64,000 bases of DNA from contig NZ_NRSK01000001.1 in assembly GCF_016584115.1 (NCBI RefSeq), positions 167,385 to 231,384 of the forward strand, read 5' to 3'. The stretch is from Ectothiorhodospira mobilis (GTDB lineage Bacteria; Pseudomonadota; Gammaproteobacteria; Ectothiorhodospirales; Ectothiorhodospiraceae). Numbering within the stretch: position 1 is the first letter of the stretch; the number at the start of each line of letters is the position of its first letter. The notes below the pieces were generated by a model. That model made no database searches. It saw only the letters and a list, made by a program, of their open reading frames with translations, and was not told where the DNA came from. Shown piece after piece: positions 44,868-55,594 of the stretch. The position numbers and the translations under genes were made by a program.

Positions 44868-44892
44868 AAAAGCCCGCTTGAAGCGGGCTTTT
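44868..44892. terminator. Bidirectional terminator shared by the hydrolase gene and tRNA-Val
   Basis: A near-perfect 12-bp stem AAAAGCCCGCTT/AAGCGGGCTTTT with A-runs and T-runs on both flanks, between convergent transcription units. Confidence 0.85.
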
Positions 44893-44904
44893 CGGAGTTT
44901 CGTT

Positions 44905-44979
44905 TGGTGGGCGGTGCTGGGATCGAACCAGCGACCCCTGCCGTGTGAAGGCAGTGCTCTACCGCTGAGCTAACCGCCC
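44905..44979 (-). tRNA. tRNA-Val (CAC)
   Basis: A 75-nt cloverleaf with encoded CCA. Acceptor GGGCGGT/ACCGCCC, D-arm TAGCTCAGCGGTAGAGC, anticodon loop TTCACAC (anticodon CAC) and T-arm GCTGGTTCGATCCCAGC. Confidence 0.96.
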
Positions 44980-44996
44980 CAACCGAAGAAGGGCGT

Positions 44997-45025
44997 ATTC
45001 TATGGGCTTCATGCGGGCCTGTCAA
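44997..45025 (-). promoter_or_regulatory. Sigma-70 promoter of tRNA-Val
   Basis: A perfect TTGACA (45025-45020), 17 bp, and TAGAAT (45002-44997) on the minus strand. The -35 overlaps the last codons of the lysR gene. The predicted start is about 10 bp before the tRNA. Confidence 0.75.
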
Positions 45026-45939
45026 CTCCGGGGCAGGGTGGGCAGCCGCAGGACATGACGGGCCTCCTCCAGGGTGAAGTTCAAAAAGGCCTCGCCCACC
45101 CTGGAGAAGCGCTTGCCCCGGGGGTGCACCAGGTACCAGTGGCGGCGGATGGGGAAGCCCTCCACGTCCAGGATCACCAGGCGGTTCAGGGCCAGCTCCA
45201 TCTCCAGGGTGTGCAGGGACAGCACCCCCAGGCCGAGACCGGCCTCCACGGCCTGCTTGATGGCCTCGCTGCTGTGCATCTGCTGGGTGGCGCGGATGGC
45301 CACGCCGTGTTCGGCGAAGAAGCGCTCCGTGGAGGCGCGGGTGCCGGAGCCCTTCTCCCGCACCACAAAACCCTCGCCGGCCAGGCGCTGCAGGGGGATG
45401 CGCTTCTCCCGGGCGAGGGGATGATCCGGCGGGGCGATGATGACCAGGGGGTTTTCCATGAAGGGGTGGGCCACCGGATCGGAACTGGCGGGCTGGCCCA
45501 TGATGGCCAGGTCCATGGCATTGATGGCCAGCAGGTTGAGCAGGGCCTCCCGGTTGGTGACCTCCAGGGTGACGGAGACCCCCTGATGGCGCTGGCAGAA
45601 GGCGGCGATGAGCCGGGGGACGAAGTAGTTGGCGGTGCTGGCCACGGCGATGGTGAGATGGCCGCGCCGCAGGCCCTTCATCTCCTCCAGCACCATCTCC
45701 AGTTCCGACACCTGGGCGGCGATGGCGCAGCTGTAGTGGTAGAGCTCGCGGCCGGCATCGGTGAGGTGGATGCGCTTGCCGATCTGCTCGAACAGCGGCA
45801 GGCCCACGTGTTCCTCCAGCTGGCGGATCTGCATGGAGACGGCGGGCTGGGTGAGGTGCAGTTCCTCCGCGGCGCGGGTGTAGCTCAGGTGGCGGGCCAC
45901 CGCCTCGAAGGCCTTGAGCTGCCGGAAGGTGAAGTTCAT
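45022..45939 (-). CDS. LysR-family transcriptional regulator, CbbR-like
   Basis: A 305-residue LTTR. The N-terminal winged helix-turn-helix is LKAFEAVARHLSYTRAAEELHLTQPAVSMQIRQLEE, and the effector domain starts GHLTIAVASTANYFVPRLIAAF, closely resembling CbbR. CbbR activates Calvin-cycle genes in autotrophs, but none is nearby, and LTTRs of this branch also control other targets. The ATG overlaps the motB stop by 4 bp, so it is the third gene of a motA-motB-lysR unit, an unusual position for a metabolic regulator. Confidence 0.8.
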   Translation of the reverse strand: MNFTFRQLKAFEAVARHLSYTRAAEELHLTQPAVSMQIRQLEEHVGLPLFEQIGKRIHLTDAGRELYHYSCAIAAQVSELEMVLEEMKGLRRGHLTIAVASTANYFVPRLIAAFCQRHQGVSVTLEVTNREALLNLLAINAMDLAIMGQPASSDPVAHPFMENPLVIIAPPDHPLAREKRIPLQRLAGEGFVVREKGSGTRASTERFFAEHGVAIRATQQMHSSEAIKQAVEAGLGLGVLSLHTLEMELALNRLVILDVEGFPIRRHWYLVHPRGKRFSRVGEAFLNFTLEEARHVLRLPTLPRS

Positions 45940-46802
45940 GGGGTTGTGGGGGGCGGGGACGTCCGCGATCCGCTGTACTCCACGCCGCTCTGTTCCCGCA
46001 TCGCCTCCTCCGCCTGCCGGTTCAGCACGATGATGCTGATGCGGCGGTTGATGGGGTTCTGCGGATCGGTCTTGTCAAACAGGACCGTGGACCCCAGCCC
46101 CACCACACGGGCCACCTTGTCCTCCGCCATGCCGCCTGCGATGAGGGCACGGCGGGCGGCATTGGCCCGGTCCGTGGACAGCTCCCAGTTGGTGTAGTCC
46201 TCCCGCGGGAAACGGCGGGTATCCGTGTGTCCGGTGATGCTGATGCGGTTGGGCACACGATTGATGATCCCCCCCAGCTCCTCAAGGATGTCCCGGGAGT
46301 AGTCCTTCAACTGCCCGCTACCCAGGTCGAACATGGGCCGGTTCTCCCGGTCCACGATCTGGATGCGCAGGCCCTCGGGGGTGATATCCAGCAGCAACTG
46401 GTCCTTGAAGGGTTCCAGGGCCTGGCTCTTCTCCAGGGCCTCCTCCAGCACCTCCATGAGGGATTCCAGGCGTGCCTCGTCCCGGTGTTCCTGGGCGGAT
46501 TCGGGATCCTGCGGCTCCACGGCCCCCTCGAAGTCGATGATGGACGGGGAGGTGCCGCTGCCCTCGGTGGGATGGGGCGGGGTGGGACTGATGCCCATGG
46601 CGGCCGAGGGGTTCTGGAAGTACTCGGAGATGGCCGCCTTCTGGATCTCGTCGGTGAAGGCCAGGATCCACAGCAGCAGGAAGAAGGCCATCATGGCGAT
46701 GGCAAAATCGGCGAAGGCGATCTTCCAGGCCCCGCCATGGTGCCCGTCCTTCTTGACGATGCGCTTGATGACGATGGGTTGTTTCTTTTCCTCACCCGCC
46801 AC
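45936..46802 (-). CDS. motB: Flagellar motor stator protein MotB
   Basis: A 288-residue stator subunit. One N-terminal helix (AFADFAIAMMAFFLLLWIL, about residues 28-46) holds the ion-carrying Asp in FADF. A linker is followed by an OmpA-like peptidoglycan-binding domain with ISITGHTDTRRFPREDYTNWELSTDRANAARRAL. MotB couples H+ flow to rotation with MotA. It lies 6 bp downstream of motA and overlaps lysR by 4 bp. Confidence 0.93.
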   Translation of the reverse strand: MAGEEKKQPIVIKRIVKKDGHHGGAWKIAFADFAIAMMAFFLLLWILAFTDEIQKAAISEYFQNPSAAMGISPTPPHPTEGSGTSPSIIDFEGAVEPQDPESAQEHRDEARLESLMEVLEEALEKSQALEPFKDQLLLDITPEGLRIQIVDRENRPMFDLGSGQLKDYSRDILEELGGIINRVPNRISITGHTDTRRFPREDYTNWELSTDRANAARRALIAGGMAEDKVARVVGLGSTVLFDKTDPQNPINRRISIIVLNRQAEEAMREQSGVEYSGSRTSPPPTTP

Positions 46803-46808
46803 GGCGCA

Positions 46809-47666
46809 TCATCCCTTGTTGTTCCGCAGGTATTCCTCCAGTTCGGTGAAACTGGGGCGCAGGGTGGAGGGCATGGCCTTGCGGCCGAATTCCACGGCCA
46901 CCTGGGGGCTGTAGCCCTGGACGTTGGCCAGGATGCAGGCCTTGAGGCAGGACAGGAACTTGGTCTGTTCCTCGGCCCGGCGTTCCATGGCCGAGGCGAC
47001 AGGGCCCACGAAACCGTAGGCCAGCAGGATGCCCGTGAAGGTGCCGATGAGGGCCGCGGCCACGAGCCCGCCGATCTGATCGATGGGCCCGTCCAGGGCC
47101 TTCATGGTGTTCACGATCCCCAGCACGGCGGCGACAATACCGAAGGCGGGGAGACCGTCGGCCACCCGCATCACGGCATGGCCGGGGCCGGCCACCTCCT
47201 CGTGATGGGTCTCCAGGTCGATGTCCATGAGGTTGTCCAGCTCGAAGGGGTTCATCGCGCCGCTCACCACCAGGCGCATGTAGTCGGAGATGAATTCCAC
47301 CGCGTGATGATTCTTGCGGACCCGGGGATACTTCTCGAACAGGGGGCTGTTCTCCGGTTCCTCGATGTCCTCCTCGATCCCCATCAGGCCCTCCTTGCGG
47401 GCCTTGGTGAACAGATCGTTCATCAGGCTGAGCAGGTCCAGGTAGTCCTGCTTCTTGTAGGGCGCCCCCCCCAGCAGCTTGGGGACGGTCTTGAAGGCCT
47501 CCAGTACCGTCTTCATGGGGTTGGCGATGAGAAAGGCCCCCAGCGCCGCCCCAATGATGATGATGAATTCGTAGGGCTGCCAGACGAGGATCAATTGCCC
47601 GCCGTGCAGCATCCAGCCTCCGAAGACGGAGACGATGACCACAATGGCGCCGATAATGAGATTCAC
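46809..47666 (-). CDS. motA: Flagellar motor stator protein MotA
   Basis: A 285-residue protein with four transmembrane helices. Signature blocks are IIIIGAALGAFLIANP, MRVADGLPAFGIVAAVLGIVNTM (TM3) and GTFTGILLAYGFVGPVASAMERR (TM4). The length and LPAFGIVAAVLG favour the proton-type MotA over the shorter Na+-type PomA. It forms the stator with MotB, encoded immediately downstream. Confidence 0.93.
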   Translation of the reverse strand: MNLIIGAIVVIVSVFGGWMLHGGQLILVWQPYEFIIIIGAALGAFLIANPMKTVLEAFKTVPKLLGGAPYKKQDYLDLLSLMNDLFTKARKEGLMGIEEDIEEPENSPLFEKYPRVRKNHHAVEFISDYMRLVVSGAMNPFELDNLMDIDLETHHEEVAGPGHAVMRVADGLPAFGIVAAVLGIVNTMKALDGPIDQIGGLVAAALIGTFTGILLAYGFVGPVASAMERRAEEQTKFLSCLKACILANVQGYSPQVAVEFGRKAMPSTLRPSFTELEEYLRNNKG

Positions 47667-47726
47667 GAGCGGATTTTCCCGATTGTTCCCGTTGTCCGGG
47701 CTGGCTTGAGATGGACGGACACGGCC

Positions 47727-47755
47727 ATAATAACCGAATCATGGCAAATCATGAA
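47727..47755 (-). promoter_or_regulatory. Candidate promoter of motAB-lysR
   Basis: TATTAT (47732-47727) with TTCATG (47755-47750) at 17 bp on the minus strand. The -10 is good, the -35 poor. No sigma-28 consensus was seen. Confidence 0.3.
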
Positions 47756-47789
47756 TTGCGTCACACATCAGACTGCGGGAGACCCCTGC

Positions 47790-49214
47790 ATGGACAATGA
47801 ACGCCTGGAGGCCTGGGTACGGGAACTGGAAGGGGTGGACCTGCCCCTCCTGTCCAGTACGCCGTCCCTGCTCACCGCGGTGGCGGAGGACGAGACCCTG
47901 AGCATGCGCGCCGTGGGCCGGTTGGTGCAGCGGGATCCAGGCCTTTCCCTACGGCTCATCCGTGCGGCCAACCAGATCCCCCACCGGCATTTCCGCAACC
48001 CGGTGGTATCCCTGGACGAGGCGGTCATGATGCTGGGTCTGCGGCGTGTGATGGAACGGGTCCGGGAACAGCCCCGGGTGGACCAGGTCCTGCCACCGGC
48101 GGCGGCGGAACGCTACCGCTTCCTCGCCGCCCGCTGCGCCTTCGCCGGTCTCCTGGCGGAGGGGTGGGGGGAACTGCGCCACGACATGATCCCCCCGGAG
48201 GTGGGCCTGGCCGGGTTGCTCTACGGCCTCGGGGAACTCCTGTTCGCGGTGCACGACGAACGCCGCATCGCCCGCTATCTGGATCTGGTGCGCCGCAGCG
48301 ACGTCTACCCCAACGAGGCGGAATACGTCGCCCTGGACGTGAGCCTGGAGGCGGTGGGGCACCGCCTGGCGCTGCGCTGGGAACTGCCCGCCATGGTGCA
48401 GGAGTGTACCTGCCCTGCCAATGCCCGCCATCCCCGGGCCCTGGGGGTGATGCTGGCGGCGGAACTGGCCCGCGATGCCCTGGAGGGCTGGACCCGTGCC
48501 GAGGCCGGGATACGGCTGCAGCAGGCGGCGGCGTATCTGGAATGCGGTCCGGAGGAGCTGATCGGGCAGATCAACGTCGCCACGGAGGACTTCAACCGCT
48601 ATGCCGAGCTCTACGCCATGGATCCCCTGGGCGGCCTGGATCCGGAATCCCCGCCGGCATCGGTATGCGCCGTGCTCCCCCCCGGCCTCTGCCTGGCGCC
48701 GAGGCGGGACTGCCTGGAGCGGGCCCGGCAACGGCTGGCCGCCGGGACCCTGGAGGACCGGGACGCGGTGCTGGATACCCTCCTGGATGGTCTGCACCGC
48801 GGGTTGGGGCTGAACCGGGTGGTCTTCGCCCGCCTCGACGAAAACGGCGAGCGCCTGGAGGCGGAACGGGTGGAAGGGGCGGACCATGAACCGGAGTTCG
48901 ACCGCTTTCAGGTGGATCTGAACGGGGGGCACCTGGTGTCGGTGGTGATGCAGCGGCCCTCGGCCTTCTGGTTACACGACGGCAACCGCGAGGACATCTG
49001 GCCACGGGTGCCGGAGGGGCTGCGGCATCTGATCCGGGTGCGGGGCTTTCTCATGCACTCGGTGTTCGCCGGGGAGCGGGCCGAGGGCCTGGTCTATGCC
49101 GACCGGCGTTCCCTGGACTGCGCCCTGGATGCCCCCACAGCGGGCGAGTTCAAGGCCCTGGTGGCCCTGGCGGCGCGGGAGCTGACCCGCCTGGCGGGGC
49201 GGGCCGCCGGGTGA
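47790..49214 (+). CDS. HDOD-domain protein with C-terminal GAF-like domain
   Basis: A 474-residue signalling protein. Residues about 15-215 form the HDOD domain (LVQRDPGLSLRLIRAANQIPHRHFRNPVVSLDEAVMMLGLRRVMERV). Residues about 325-470 resemble a GAF domain (DTLLDGLHRGLGLNRVVFARLDENGERL to ERAEGLVYADRR). It resembles other HDOD-GAF regulators and a similar HDOD protein at 16260-17099. An in-frame ATG at 47751 would extend it by 13 residues. Divergent from motA. Confidence 0.8.
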   Translation: MDNERLEAWVRELEGVDLPLLSSTPSLLTAVAEDETLSMRAVGRLVQRDPGLSLRLIRAANQIPHRHFRNPVVSLDEAVMMLGLRRVMERVREQPRVDQVLPPAAAERYRFLAARCAFAGLLAEGWGELRHDMIPPEVGLAGLLYGLGELLFAVHDERRIARYLDLVRRSDVYPNEAEYVALDVSLEAVGHRLALRWELPAMVQECTCPANARHPRALGVMLAAELARDALEGWTRAEAGIRLQQAAAYLECGPEELIGQINVATEDFNRYAELYAMDPLGGLDPESPPASVCAVLPPGLCLAPRRDCLERARQRLAAGTLEDRDAVLDTLLDGLHRGLGLNRVVFARLDENGERLEAERVEGADHEPEFDRFQVDLNGGHLVSVVMQRPSAFWLHDGNREDIWPRVPEGLRHLIRVRGFLMHSVFAGERAEGLVYADRRSLDCALDAPTAGEFKALVALAARELTRLAGRAAG

Positions 49215-49227
49215 ACGGGGAGGGGGG

Positions 49228-50499
49228 TCACCCCCCCTGCCCGTAGCGGCGCTGCACGTAGCGGTCCACCAGTTGCTGGAACTCCCGGGCGATGTCCTCC
49301 CCCTTGAGGGTGACGGTCTTCTCGCCGTCCTCGTAGACGGGGGCCACGGGGGTTTCGCCGGTGCCCGGCAGGCTGATGCCGATGTCGGCGTGCTTGCTCT
49401 CCCCCGGGCCGTTGACCACGCAGCCCATGACGGCCACGGTCATGTCCTCCACCCCGGGATAGCGGCCGCGCCACTCGGGCATGCGCTCACGGATGTAGTC
49501 CTGGATGTCCCGGGCCAGGTGCTGGAAGTAGTCGCTGGCGGTGCGGCCGCAGCCGGGGCAGGCCACCACCGCCGGGGTGAAGCGGCGCAGCTCCAGGCTC
49601 TGCAGGATCTCCTGGGCCACCTGCACCTCCTTGCTGCGGGAGGCGCCGGGCTCCGGGGTGAGGGAGACCCGGATGGTGTCGCCGATGCCCTCCTGCAGCA
49701 GGACCGCCAGGCCCGCCGTGGAGGCGACGATGCCCTTGACCCCCATGCCGGCCTCGGTCAGACCCAGATGCAAGGGGTAGTCGCAGCGGGCCGCCAGGTC
49801 CCGGTAGACCCGGATCAGGGGCTGCACGCCGCTCACCTTGCAGGAGAGGAGGATGCGGTCGTGCCCCAGGCCGATCTCCTCGGCCCGGGCGGCGCTGCCC
49901 AGGGCCGATTCGATCAGGGCCTCCCGCTGCACGGCGTCCGGGTCCAGGGGCTGCCCGCGGCGGTTGTTCTCGTCCATCATGCGCGCCAGCAGTTCCTGGT
50001 CCAGGCTGCCCCAGTTGACGCCGATGCGCACCGGCTTGTCATGGCGGCAGGCCATCTCGATCATCTCGGCGTACTGGCTGTCCCGCTTGGCGCCGCGGCC
50101 CACGTTGCCCGGGTTGATGCGCAGTTTGGCCAGGGCCTCGGCGCAGGCGGGATGGCGGCTCAGCAGGCGGTGGCCGTTGAAGTGGAAGTCGCCGATGAGG
50201 GGGGCGTCCACCCCCATGGCATCCAGACGCTCGCGGATGCGGGGGATGGCCGCCGCCGCCTCCTCGGTGTTGACCGTGAGGCGCACCAGTTCCGAGCCGG
50301 CGCGGGCCAGTTCCGCCACCTGGGCCACCGTGGCCTCCACGTCGGCGGTGTCGGTGTTGGTCATGGACTGGATGACCACCGGGGCGTCCCCGCCGACCAC
50401 GACGTGGCCGACGCGGACCGGGACGGTGGGATGGCGACGATCATCGGGACGGGATGCAATCATGATGCGGGGGATACCGGGTTGTTCGAAGGGGTTCAT
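49228..50499 (-). CDS. ispG: 4-hydroxy-3-methylbut-2-en-1-yl diphosphate synthase
   Basis: A 423-residue 4Fe-4S enzyme of the MEP isoprenoid pathway. It converts MEcPP to HMBPP and so feeds carotenoid and bacteriochlorophyll-phytyl synthesis among others. Visible blocks: [48 protein letters not shown]-like LLSCKVSGV, and the cluster ligands in [14 protein letters not shown] and [18 protein letters not shown]. The frame is open far upstream; 50499 or 50463 are both possible starts and neither has a good ribosome-binding site. Confidence 0.95.
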   Translation of the reverse strand: MNPFEQPGIPRIMIASRPDDRRHPTVPVRVGHVVVGGDAPVVIQSMTNTDTADVEATVAQVAELARAGSELVRLTVNTEEAAAAIPRIRERLDAMGVDAPLIGDFHFNGHRLLSRHPACAEALAKLRINPGNVGRGAKRDSQYAEMIEMACRHDKPVRIGVNWGSLDQELLARMMDENNRRGQPLDPDAVQREALIESALGSAARAEEIGLGHDRILLSCKVSGVQPLIRVYRDLAARCDYPLHLGLTEAGMGVKGIVASTAGLAVLLQEGIGDTIRVSLTPEPGASRSKEVQVAQEILQSLELRRFTPAVVACPGCGRTASDYFQHLARDIQDYIRERMPEWRGRYPGVEDMTVAVMGCVVNGPGESKHADIGISLPGTGETPVAPVYEDGEKTVTLKGEDIAREFQQLVDRYVQRRYGQGG

Positions 50500-50574
50500 G
50501 GTACCAGTTCGGCAAACGCGGCACAGGTCCGCGAGGGCGGGGGGATGACACGACGCAAGGAACGGGGGTAGGCC

Positions 50575-51840
50575 ATGGAGTTCCTGCACGCTGCGGATCT
50601 GCACATCGACAGCCCCCTGCGGGGCCTGGACCGCTACGAGGGGGCGCCGGTGGAACGGCTGCGCAACGCCACCCGTGCGGCCCTGGAACGGCTGGTGGAC
50701 GCCGCCCTGGCCCGGCGCGTGGATTTCGTGCTCCTGGCCGGGGATATCTTCGACCGGGACTGGCAGGATTTCCACACCGGCCTCTTCTTCCGGGAGCAGA
50801 TGGTGCGCCTGCACCGGGGCGGGATCCCGGTGTTCATGATCCTGGGCAACCACGACGCCCAGGGGGTGATCACCCGCCAGCTGCCCTGGCCGGAGAATGT
50901 CACCGTCTTCTCCAGCCGCCGGCCGGAGACCCACCGCCTGGATCCCCTGCAGGTGGCCCTTCACGGCCGCAGTTTTCCGGACCGGGCGGTGGAGGAGGAC
51001 TGGGTGCCCGCCTATCCGGATCCCGTGCCGGGGTATTTCAACATCGGCCTGCTGCACACCAGCCTGGGCGGCCGCCCCGGACACGACCGCTACGCCCCCA
51101 CCGACGCGGCGACCCTGGCCGCGCGGGGCTATGACTACTGGGCCCTGGGGCATGTCCACACCCGGGAGGTGGTGAGCGAGACCCCCTGGATCGTCTTTCC
51201 GGGCAACCTCCAGGGGCGGCACGCCAACGAGACCGGACCCAAGGGCTGCGAACGGGTGCGGGTGACCCCGGCCGGGGTGGAGGTGGAGCCCCTGGAACTG
51301 GACGAGGTGCGCTGGCACCGCCTGCGGGTGGATCTGCACGGGGTGGAGGACCTCGTCCCCCTGGGCCGGACGGTGACCCGAAGCCTGGGGTCGGCCCTGC
51401 CCCCGGGGGACGAGCGCCTGCATGCCGTGCGCGTGACCCTGGCCGGGGCCGGGGAGGGGCTGCACCACCTGGAGGCCCGGGTGCCGGGCACCCTGGAGGC
51501 CCAGGTGCGGGCCGCAGCCCAGGACCTGGACGGCATCGATGTCTGGATCGAGCGGGTGGACTGGCTGCGGGCGTCCCCCGTGGACCGGGCCGTGGCGGCG
51601 GCGCGGGACGATGCCGTGGGGGAACTGGTGCGCCAGGTGGATGCCCTGCTGGCGGATCCCGGGGCGGCCCGGACCCTGGTGGAGGCGCAGCTCGCAGAAC
51701 TGCGCCAGCGCCTGCCCGCCGAGGTGGACCCCGGTCTGCTGGACACCCTGCAGGACCCCGAAGGACTGCGCGCGCTGCTGCTGGACGCGGAGGCCACCGT
51801 GCGGGCGCGCCTGGAGGACGGGGAGGGGGAAACGGAATGA
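50575..51840 (+). CDS. YhaO-like metallophosphoesterase (SbcD/Mre11-related DNA nuclease)
   Basis: A 421-residue protein. The calcineurin-like core has [36 protein letters not shown] and [10 protein letters not shown], which is the full metal-binding set of Mre11/SbcD nucleases. The C-terminal ~130 residues form a capping region. It overlaps the AAA partner gene by 4 bp (ATGA), forming a YhaO/YhaN-type pair. These resemble SbcCD but are a distinct branch of uncertain role in DNA end processing. Confidence 0.87.
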   Translation: MEFLHAADLHIDSPLRGLDRYEGAPVERLRNATRAALERLVDAALARRVDFVLLAGDIFDRDWQDFHTGLFFREQMVRLHRGGIPVFMILGNHDAQGVITRQLPWPENVTVFSSRRPETHRLDPLQVALHGRSFPDRAVEEDWVPAYPDPVPGYFNIGLLHTSLGGRPGHDRYAPTDAATLAARGYDYWALGHVHTREVVSETPWIVFPGNLQGRHANETGPKGCERVRVTPAGVEVEPLELDEVRWHRLRVDLHGVEDLVPLGRTVTRSLGSALPPGDERLHAVRVTLAGAGEGLHHLEARVPGTLEAQVRAAAQDLDGIDVWIERVDWLRASPVDRAVAAARDDAVGELVRQVDALLADPGAARTLVEAQLAELRQRLPAEVDPGLLDTLQDPEGLRALLLDAEATVRARLEDGEGETE

Positions 51841-54800
51841 AACTGATCCGCCTGAGACTGGAGGCCTTCGGACCGTTCACGGACACGGAACTGGTGTTCG
51901 GCGAGGCGGGACAGGTGGACGGCCTGCATCTGATCCACGGCCCCAACGAGGCGGGCAAGTCCTCGCTGCTGCGGGCCATGGCCGACCTGCGCTTCGGCAT
52001 CCCGGCGAAGACGCCGGATGCCTTCCTGCACACCTATGACCGCCTGCGCATCAGCGCGCTCCTCCAGGACGAGCAAGGCCGTCCCGTGGCCCTGTCCCGG
52101 CGCAAGGGCAACCGCAACACCCTGCAGCAGGTGCCGCAGGATCTGGTCTGTCCCAAGACCCCGGAAGCGGCCACACCGGAGCAGGAGCGGGCCCTCACCG
52201 GAGGCCTCGGAAGACGCGAGTTCGAGCAGATGTTCGGGCTGGATCACGCCCGCCTGCGGGAGGGGGGGCAACAACTGCTGGAGGGCCGTGGGGAACTGGG
52301 GGCGGCCCTGTTCGAGGCCAGTGCCGGCACCCGGGGGATCCCCGGGGTGCTGTCGCGTCTGGAGGCGGATGCCAAGGCCTATTTCAATCCCCACGGGCGC
52401 AGCACGCAACCGGTCATCAACCGGGCGTGGAACGAGATGGAGTCGCAGCGCCGCCTGCTGCGTTCGGCCCAGACCCGCCCGGCCCAGTGGCAGCAGCTGC
52501 AGCGGGAGCACCGCAGTGCGGCGGAGGCCCTGCAGGCCCTGGAGGAGGAGTTGGAGGCCGGGCGCCGCCGGGAACGGGAACTGGCGGAATTGCGCACCGT
52601 GGCCCCGCTGTTGCAGGACCTGGACGGCCTGCGCCGTCAACTGGACGGGCTCGCCCGGGTCCCCGATCTGCCCGAGGATGCCCGGGATCGCCGCCTGGCG
52701 GCGCAGCAGGCCCTGGAGCGGGCCGCCAGCGATGTACAGGAGGCCCGGGACCGGGAGGTCCAATGTGCCCGGCGCCTTGCCGCACTGACCGTGGAGAACC
52801 GTCTACTGCAGCACGCGGACGCCATCGAGCGTCTGGCGGCGCGTCTGGATACCGTGGCCGAGGCGCACACGGAACTGCGCCGGCAGCGGGCCCGCAGCCG
52901 GGATCTGGAACAGCGTCTGGAACAACGGGCAGAGCGCATCGCCCCCGGGGCCGGGGCCCCGGACCTGCTCCAGGCACGGCCCTCGGAGGCGGACCGGGTG
53001 GCCCTGGACGCGGCCCTGGAGGCCCTTCCCGGATTGGTGCAGCGTCTGCAGGACCGGCGCCAACGTCTGCAACAGCTGGAACAGGAGGAGCGGGACGCCG
53101 AAACGGACCGGACGCAGGCGGACACCGCCGCCCGGGAGGCCCTGGTGCAGGCCCTGCAGCGGGCCCGGGCCCTGGGGGACGTGGATGCCCGCCTGCAGGA
53201 GCAGGATGCGGCCATCGATACCCTGGCGCAGGCGCAGATCCGGGCCCTGGAGGAGCTGGGCTCGGGCGACTGCGGGGCCCTGCGCGGGGCGCGCCCCCTG
53301 CTGGCGGCCGAGATGGACGCCGCCGGGCGCAGCGTGGACGGCCATGAAGCAGAGCAGGAACGTCTGGATCGGGAGGAACGGTCGTTACGCAGCGAACTGG
53401 AGGAACAGCGCCTGCGCCGACAACAACTGACCGCCGGGGGGGAGGTGGTGACAGCGCAGACCCTGCGCACCGCCCGTGCCCGCCGCGATGCCCTCTGGGC
53501 GGGCATCCGCCGGGTCTGGGTGGAGCGCTCGGCGGATCCCGGCGAGGCCTTCCAGGGACACGAGACCGGCGGCGATCCGGTGCGCGCCTTCGAACAGGCC
53601 GTGGACCAGGCCGATCACCAGGCAGACCTGCTGCGGGTCGACGCCACCCGCGCCGCCGGCATTGAGGAATGCGGGGCGCGCATCGCCCGCATGGAGGCCC
53701 GGCTCGGGGAGATCGAGGCGGAGCGCCGGCAACTGCAGGCGGCCCGGGAGGCGCACCGGGAACGCTGGCGGGCGATCCTCAAAGAACGCGGTCTCCCCTC
53801 CCTGGAGCCCGCAGCCCTGCGCCAGTGGCAACAGCGCCGGGAGACGGTGCTGGAGGCCCAGGATCGTCTGGAGCGCCAGCGTGTGCAGCGCAACCGGGAG
53901 GCCGCCGCCCGGGAGGCGGCGGTGCGGGAGCTCAAGACCGCCCTCGAGACCCTGGGACAACCCCCTTCCACGACGGAACTGGGGGCCCTGATCGAGGCGG
54001 CGGCGACCTGGGAGCAACAGGCCACCGCCTTCGAGGCCCGCCACGAGGAACGCCGCCGCGCCGCCCGGCAACGGCAGCGGGAACGGGAATCCCTGCAGGC
54101 GGAGATGGAGGAACTGCAGGCCCGCCGTGACGGGTATGCCCGCACCCTGGCCGCCTGGCACGGCCGCCTGCATCTGCCAGCGGATGCCGACCCGGCAGCG
54201 GTGCGGGCCCGTCTGGAGGAGCTGGATGAACTGGGACGGCTGCAGGCGGATCTGGAGGCCCTGCGGGAAGGGCAGGACCGCCAGCAGGCCCTGGTGGATG
54301 CGTTCTCGGACCGGGCCCGGGACCTGGCCCGGCTGCTGCAGGAGCCCGAGCCCGGGGACCCCGAGGACCTGGCGGCCCGACTCCGGGACCGGCTGCGCAC
54401 CGCCAGGGAGCGGGAGCAGCAGCGCCGCAACCTGGAGCAGGAACAGGTCCGGGCGCGGGCGGATGCGGCCCGCGCCGAGGAGATCCGCCAGCGCCAGGAG
54501 GCGGTGCTGGAATCCCTGGCGGCCGCCGCCGGGGTCCCCCGTGCGCAGCTGCCGGAGATGGAGGCCCGCGCCGCCCAGAAGCGCGGCGCCCGTGAGGAAC
54601 TGCGCCGGCTGGAGGCACGGCTCTCCCGCAGTTCGGCGCGCCCCGAGGCGGATCTGCGAACGAGCCTGGAGGGGCTGGACCTGGCGGCCATCGAGTCGGA
54701 ACAGGCCCGCTGCCGCGCCGGCATCGAGGGCCTGGAGGCGGACGTAAAGGCGGCCCGGCAGCGGGAGGAGGCGGCCCGGCGTGCCCTGGAGGCGGTGGAC

Positions 54801-55358
54801 ACCTCCGGCGAGGCCGCCCGTGCCCGCGAGGCCATGGAGTCGGCGGCGGCGGGCATGGCGGCCGCCGTGCATCCCTGGGTCCGCCTGCGCCTCGCCCACG
54901 CCCTGTTGCAACAGGCCCGGGAACGTTTCCGGGAGCGCTCCCAGGGTCCCATGGTGGAGGCCGCCTCCCGCCATTTCCATCTCATGACCCACGGCCGTTA
55001 CCCGCGCCTGGAGACCGACGACACCCGGGAACCGCCGGTGCTGCGGGCGGTGCGCCGGGATGACCGGCGGGTGGAGGTGGACGCCCTGAGCGAGGGCACC
55101 CGCGACCAGCTCTACCTGGCCCTGCGCCTGGCGGCCCTGGAGCTGCACGGGGCGGGGCGAGGGGCGATGCCCCTGGTACTGGACGATGTCCTGGTGACCA
55201 CGGACGACCACCGTGCCGCCCGTGTCCTGCGGGCCCTGGCGGCGTTTGCCGAAGGGGGGCAGGTCCTGCTCTTCACCCACCATCGTCACCTGCTGGACGT
55301 GGCCCGGGGGGCGGTGGACGATGCCCGGCTGCGCATCCATGAACTGGGGCATGCTTGA
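51837..55358 (+). CDS. YhaN-like SMC/Rad50-type ATPase
   Basis: A 1173-residue protein with the Rad50 layout. The N-terminal ATPase half starts [16 protein letters not shown] with Walker [13 protein letters not shown] (about residue 38). About 750 residues of coiled-coil, rich in Ala, Arg, Glu and Gln, follow. The C-terminal half has the signature [23 protein letters not shown] and Walker [14 protein letters not shown]. The long coil lacks an obvious CxxC zinc hook. It is coupled to the YhaO-like nuclease. Confidence 0.88.
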   Translation: MKLIRLRLEAFGPFTDTELVFGEAGQVDGLHLIHGPNEAGKSSLLRAMADLRFGIPAKTPDAFLHTYDRLRISALLQDEQGRPVALSRRKGNRNTLQQVPQDLVCPKTPEAATPEQERALTGGLGRREFEQMFGLDHARLREGGQQLLEGRGELGAALFEASAGTRGIPGVLSRLEADAKAYFNPHGRSTQPVINRAWNEMESQRRLLRSAQTRPAQWQQLQREHRSAAEALQALEEELEAGRRRERELAELRTVAPLLQDLDGLRRQLDGLARVPDLPEDARDRRLAAQQALERAASDVQEARDREVQCARRLAALTVENRLLQHADAIERLAARLDTVAEAHTELRRQRARSRDLEQRLEQRAERIAPGAGAPDLLQARPSEADRVALDAALEALPGLVQRLQDRRQRLQQLEQEERDAETDRTQADTAAREALVQALQRARALGDVDARLQEQDAAIDTLAQAQIRALEELGSGDCGALRGARPLLAAEMDAAGRSVDGHEAEQERLDREERSLRSELEEQRLRRQQLTAGGEVVTAQTLRTARARRDALWAGIRRVWVERSADPGEAFQGHETGGDPVRAFEQAVDQADHQADLLRVDATRAAGIEECGARIARMEARLGEIEAERRQLQAAREAHRERWRAILKERGLPSLEPAALRQWQQRRETVLEAQDRLERQRVQRNREAAAREAAVRELKTALETLGQPPSTTELGALIEAAATWEQQATAFEARHEERRRAARQRQRERESLQAEMEELQARRDGYARTLAAWHGRLHLPADADPAAVRARLEELDELGRLQADLEALREGQDRQQALVDAFSDRARDLARLLQEPEPGDPEDLAARLRDRLRTAREREQQRRNLEQEQVRARADAARAEEIRQRQEAVLESLAAAAGVPRAQLPEMEARAAQKRGAREELRRLEARLSRSSARPEADLRTSLEGLDLAAIESEQARCRAGIEGLEADVKAARQREEAARRALEAVDTSGEAARAREAMESAAAGMAAAVHPWVRLRLAHALLQQARERFRERSQGPMVEAASRHFHLMTHGRYPRLETDDTREPPVLRAVRRDDRRVEVDALSEGTRDQLYLALRLAALELHGAGRGAMPLVLDDVLVTTDDHRAARVLRALAAFAEGGQVLLFTHHRHLLDVARGAVDDARLRIHELGHA

Positions 55359-55384
55359 CGCTCCTCTGGCCGCACGCCCATAAT
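55355..55384 (+). promoter_or_regulatory. Sigma-70 promoter of ffs
   Basis: TTGACG (55355-55360), an 18-bp spacer and CATAAT (55379-55384). The predicted start near 55391 would give a ~37-nt 5' extension that would need processing, as in E. coli 4.5S RNA. The -35 overlaps the stop codon of the upstream ATPase gene. Confidence 0.65.
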
Positions 55385-55427
55385 CCGACCCCTTGCAGCG
55401 CAAGCGTGCCTGTAAGACCCTGTCCAT

Positions 55428-55539
<112 letters not shown>

Positions 55540-55594
55540 GCCCTTTCGAGGCCGTGACGGGCCTGCCTCCCTCCGCCATTCCCCGAAGACGCCC

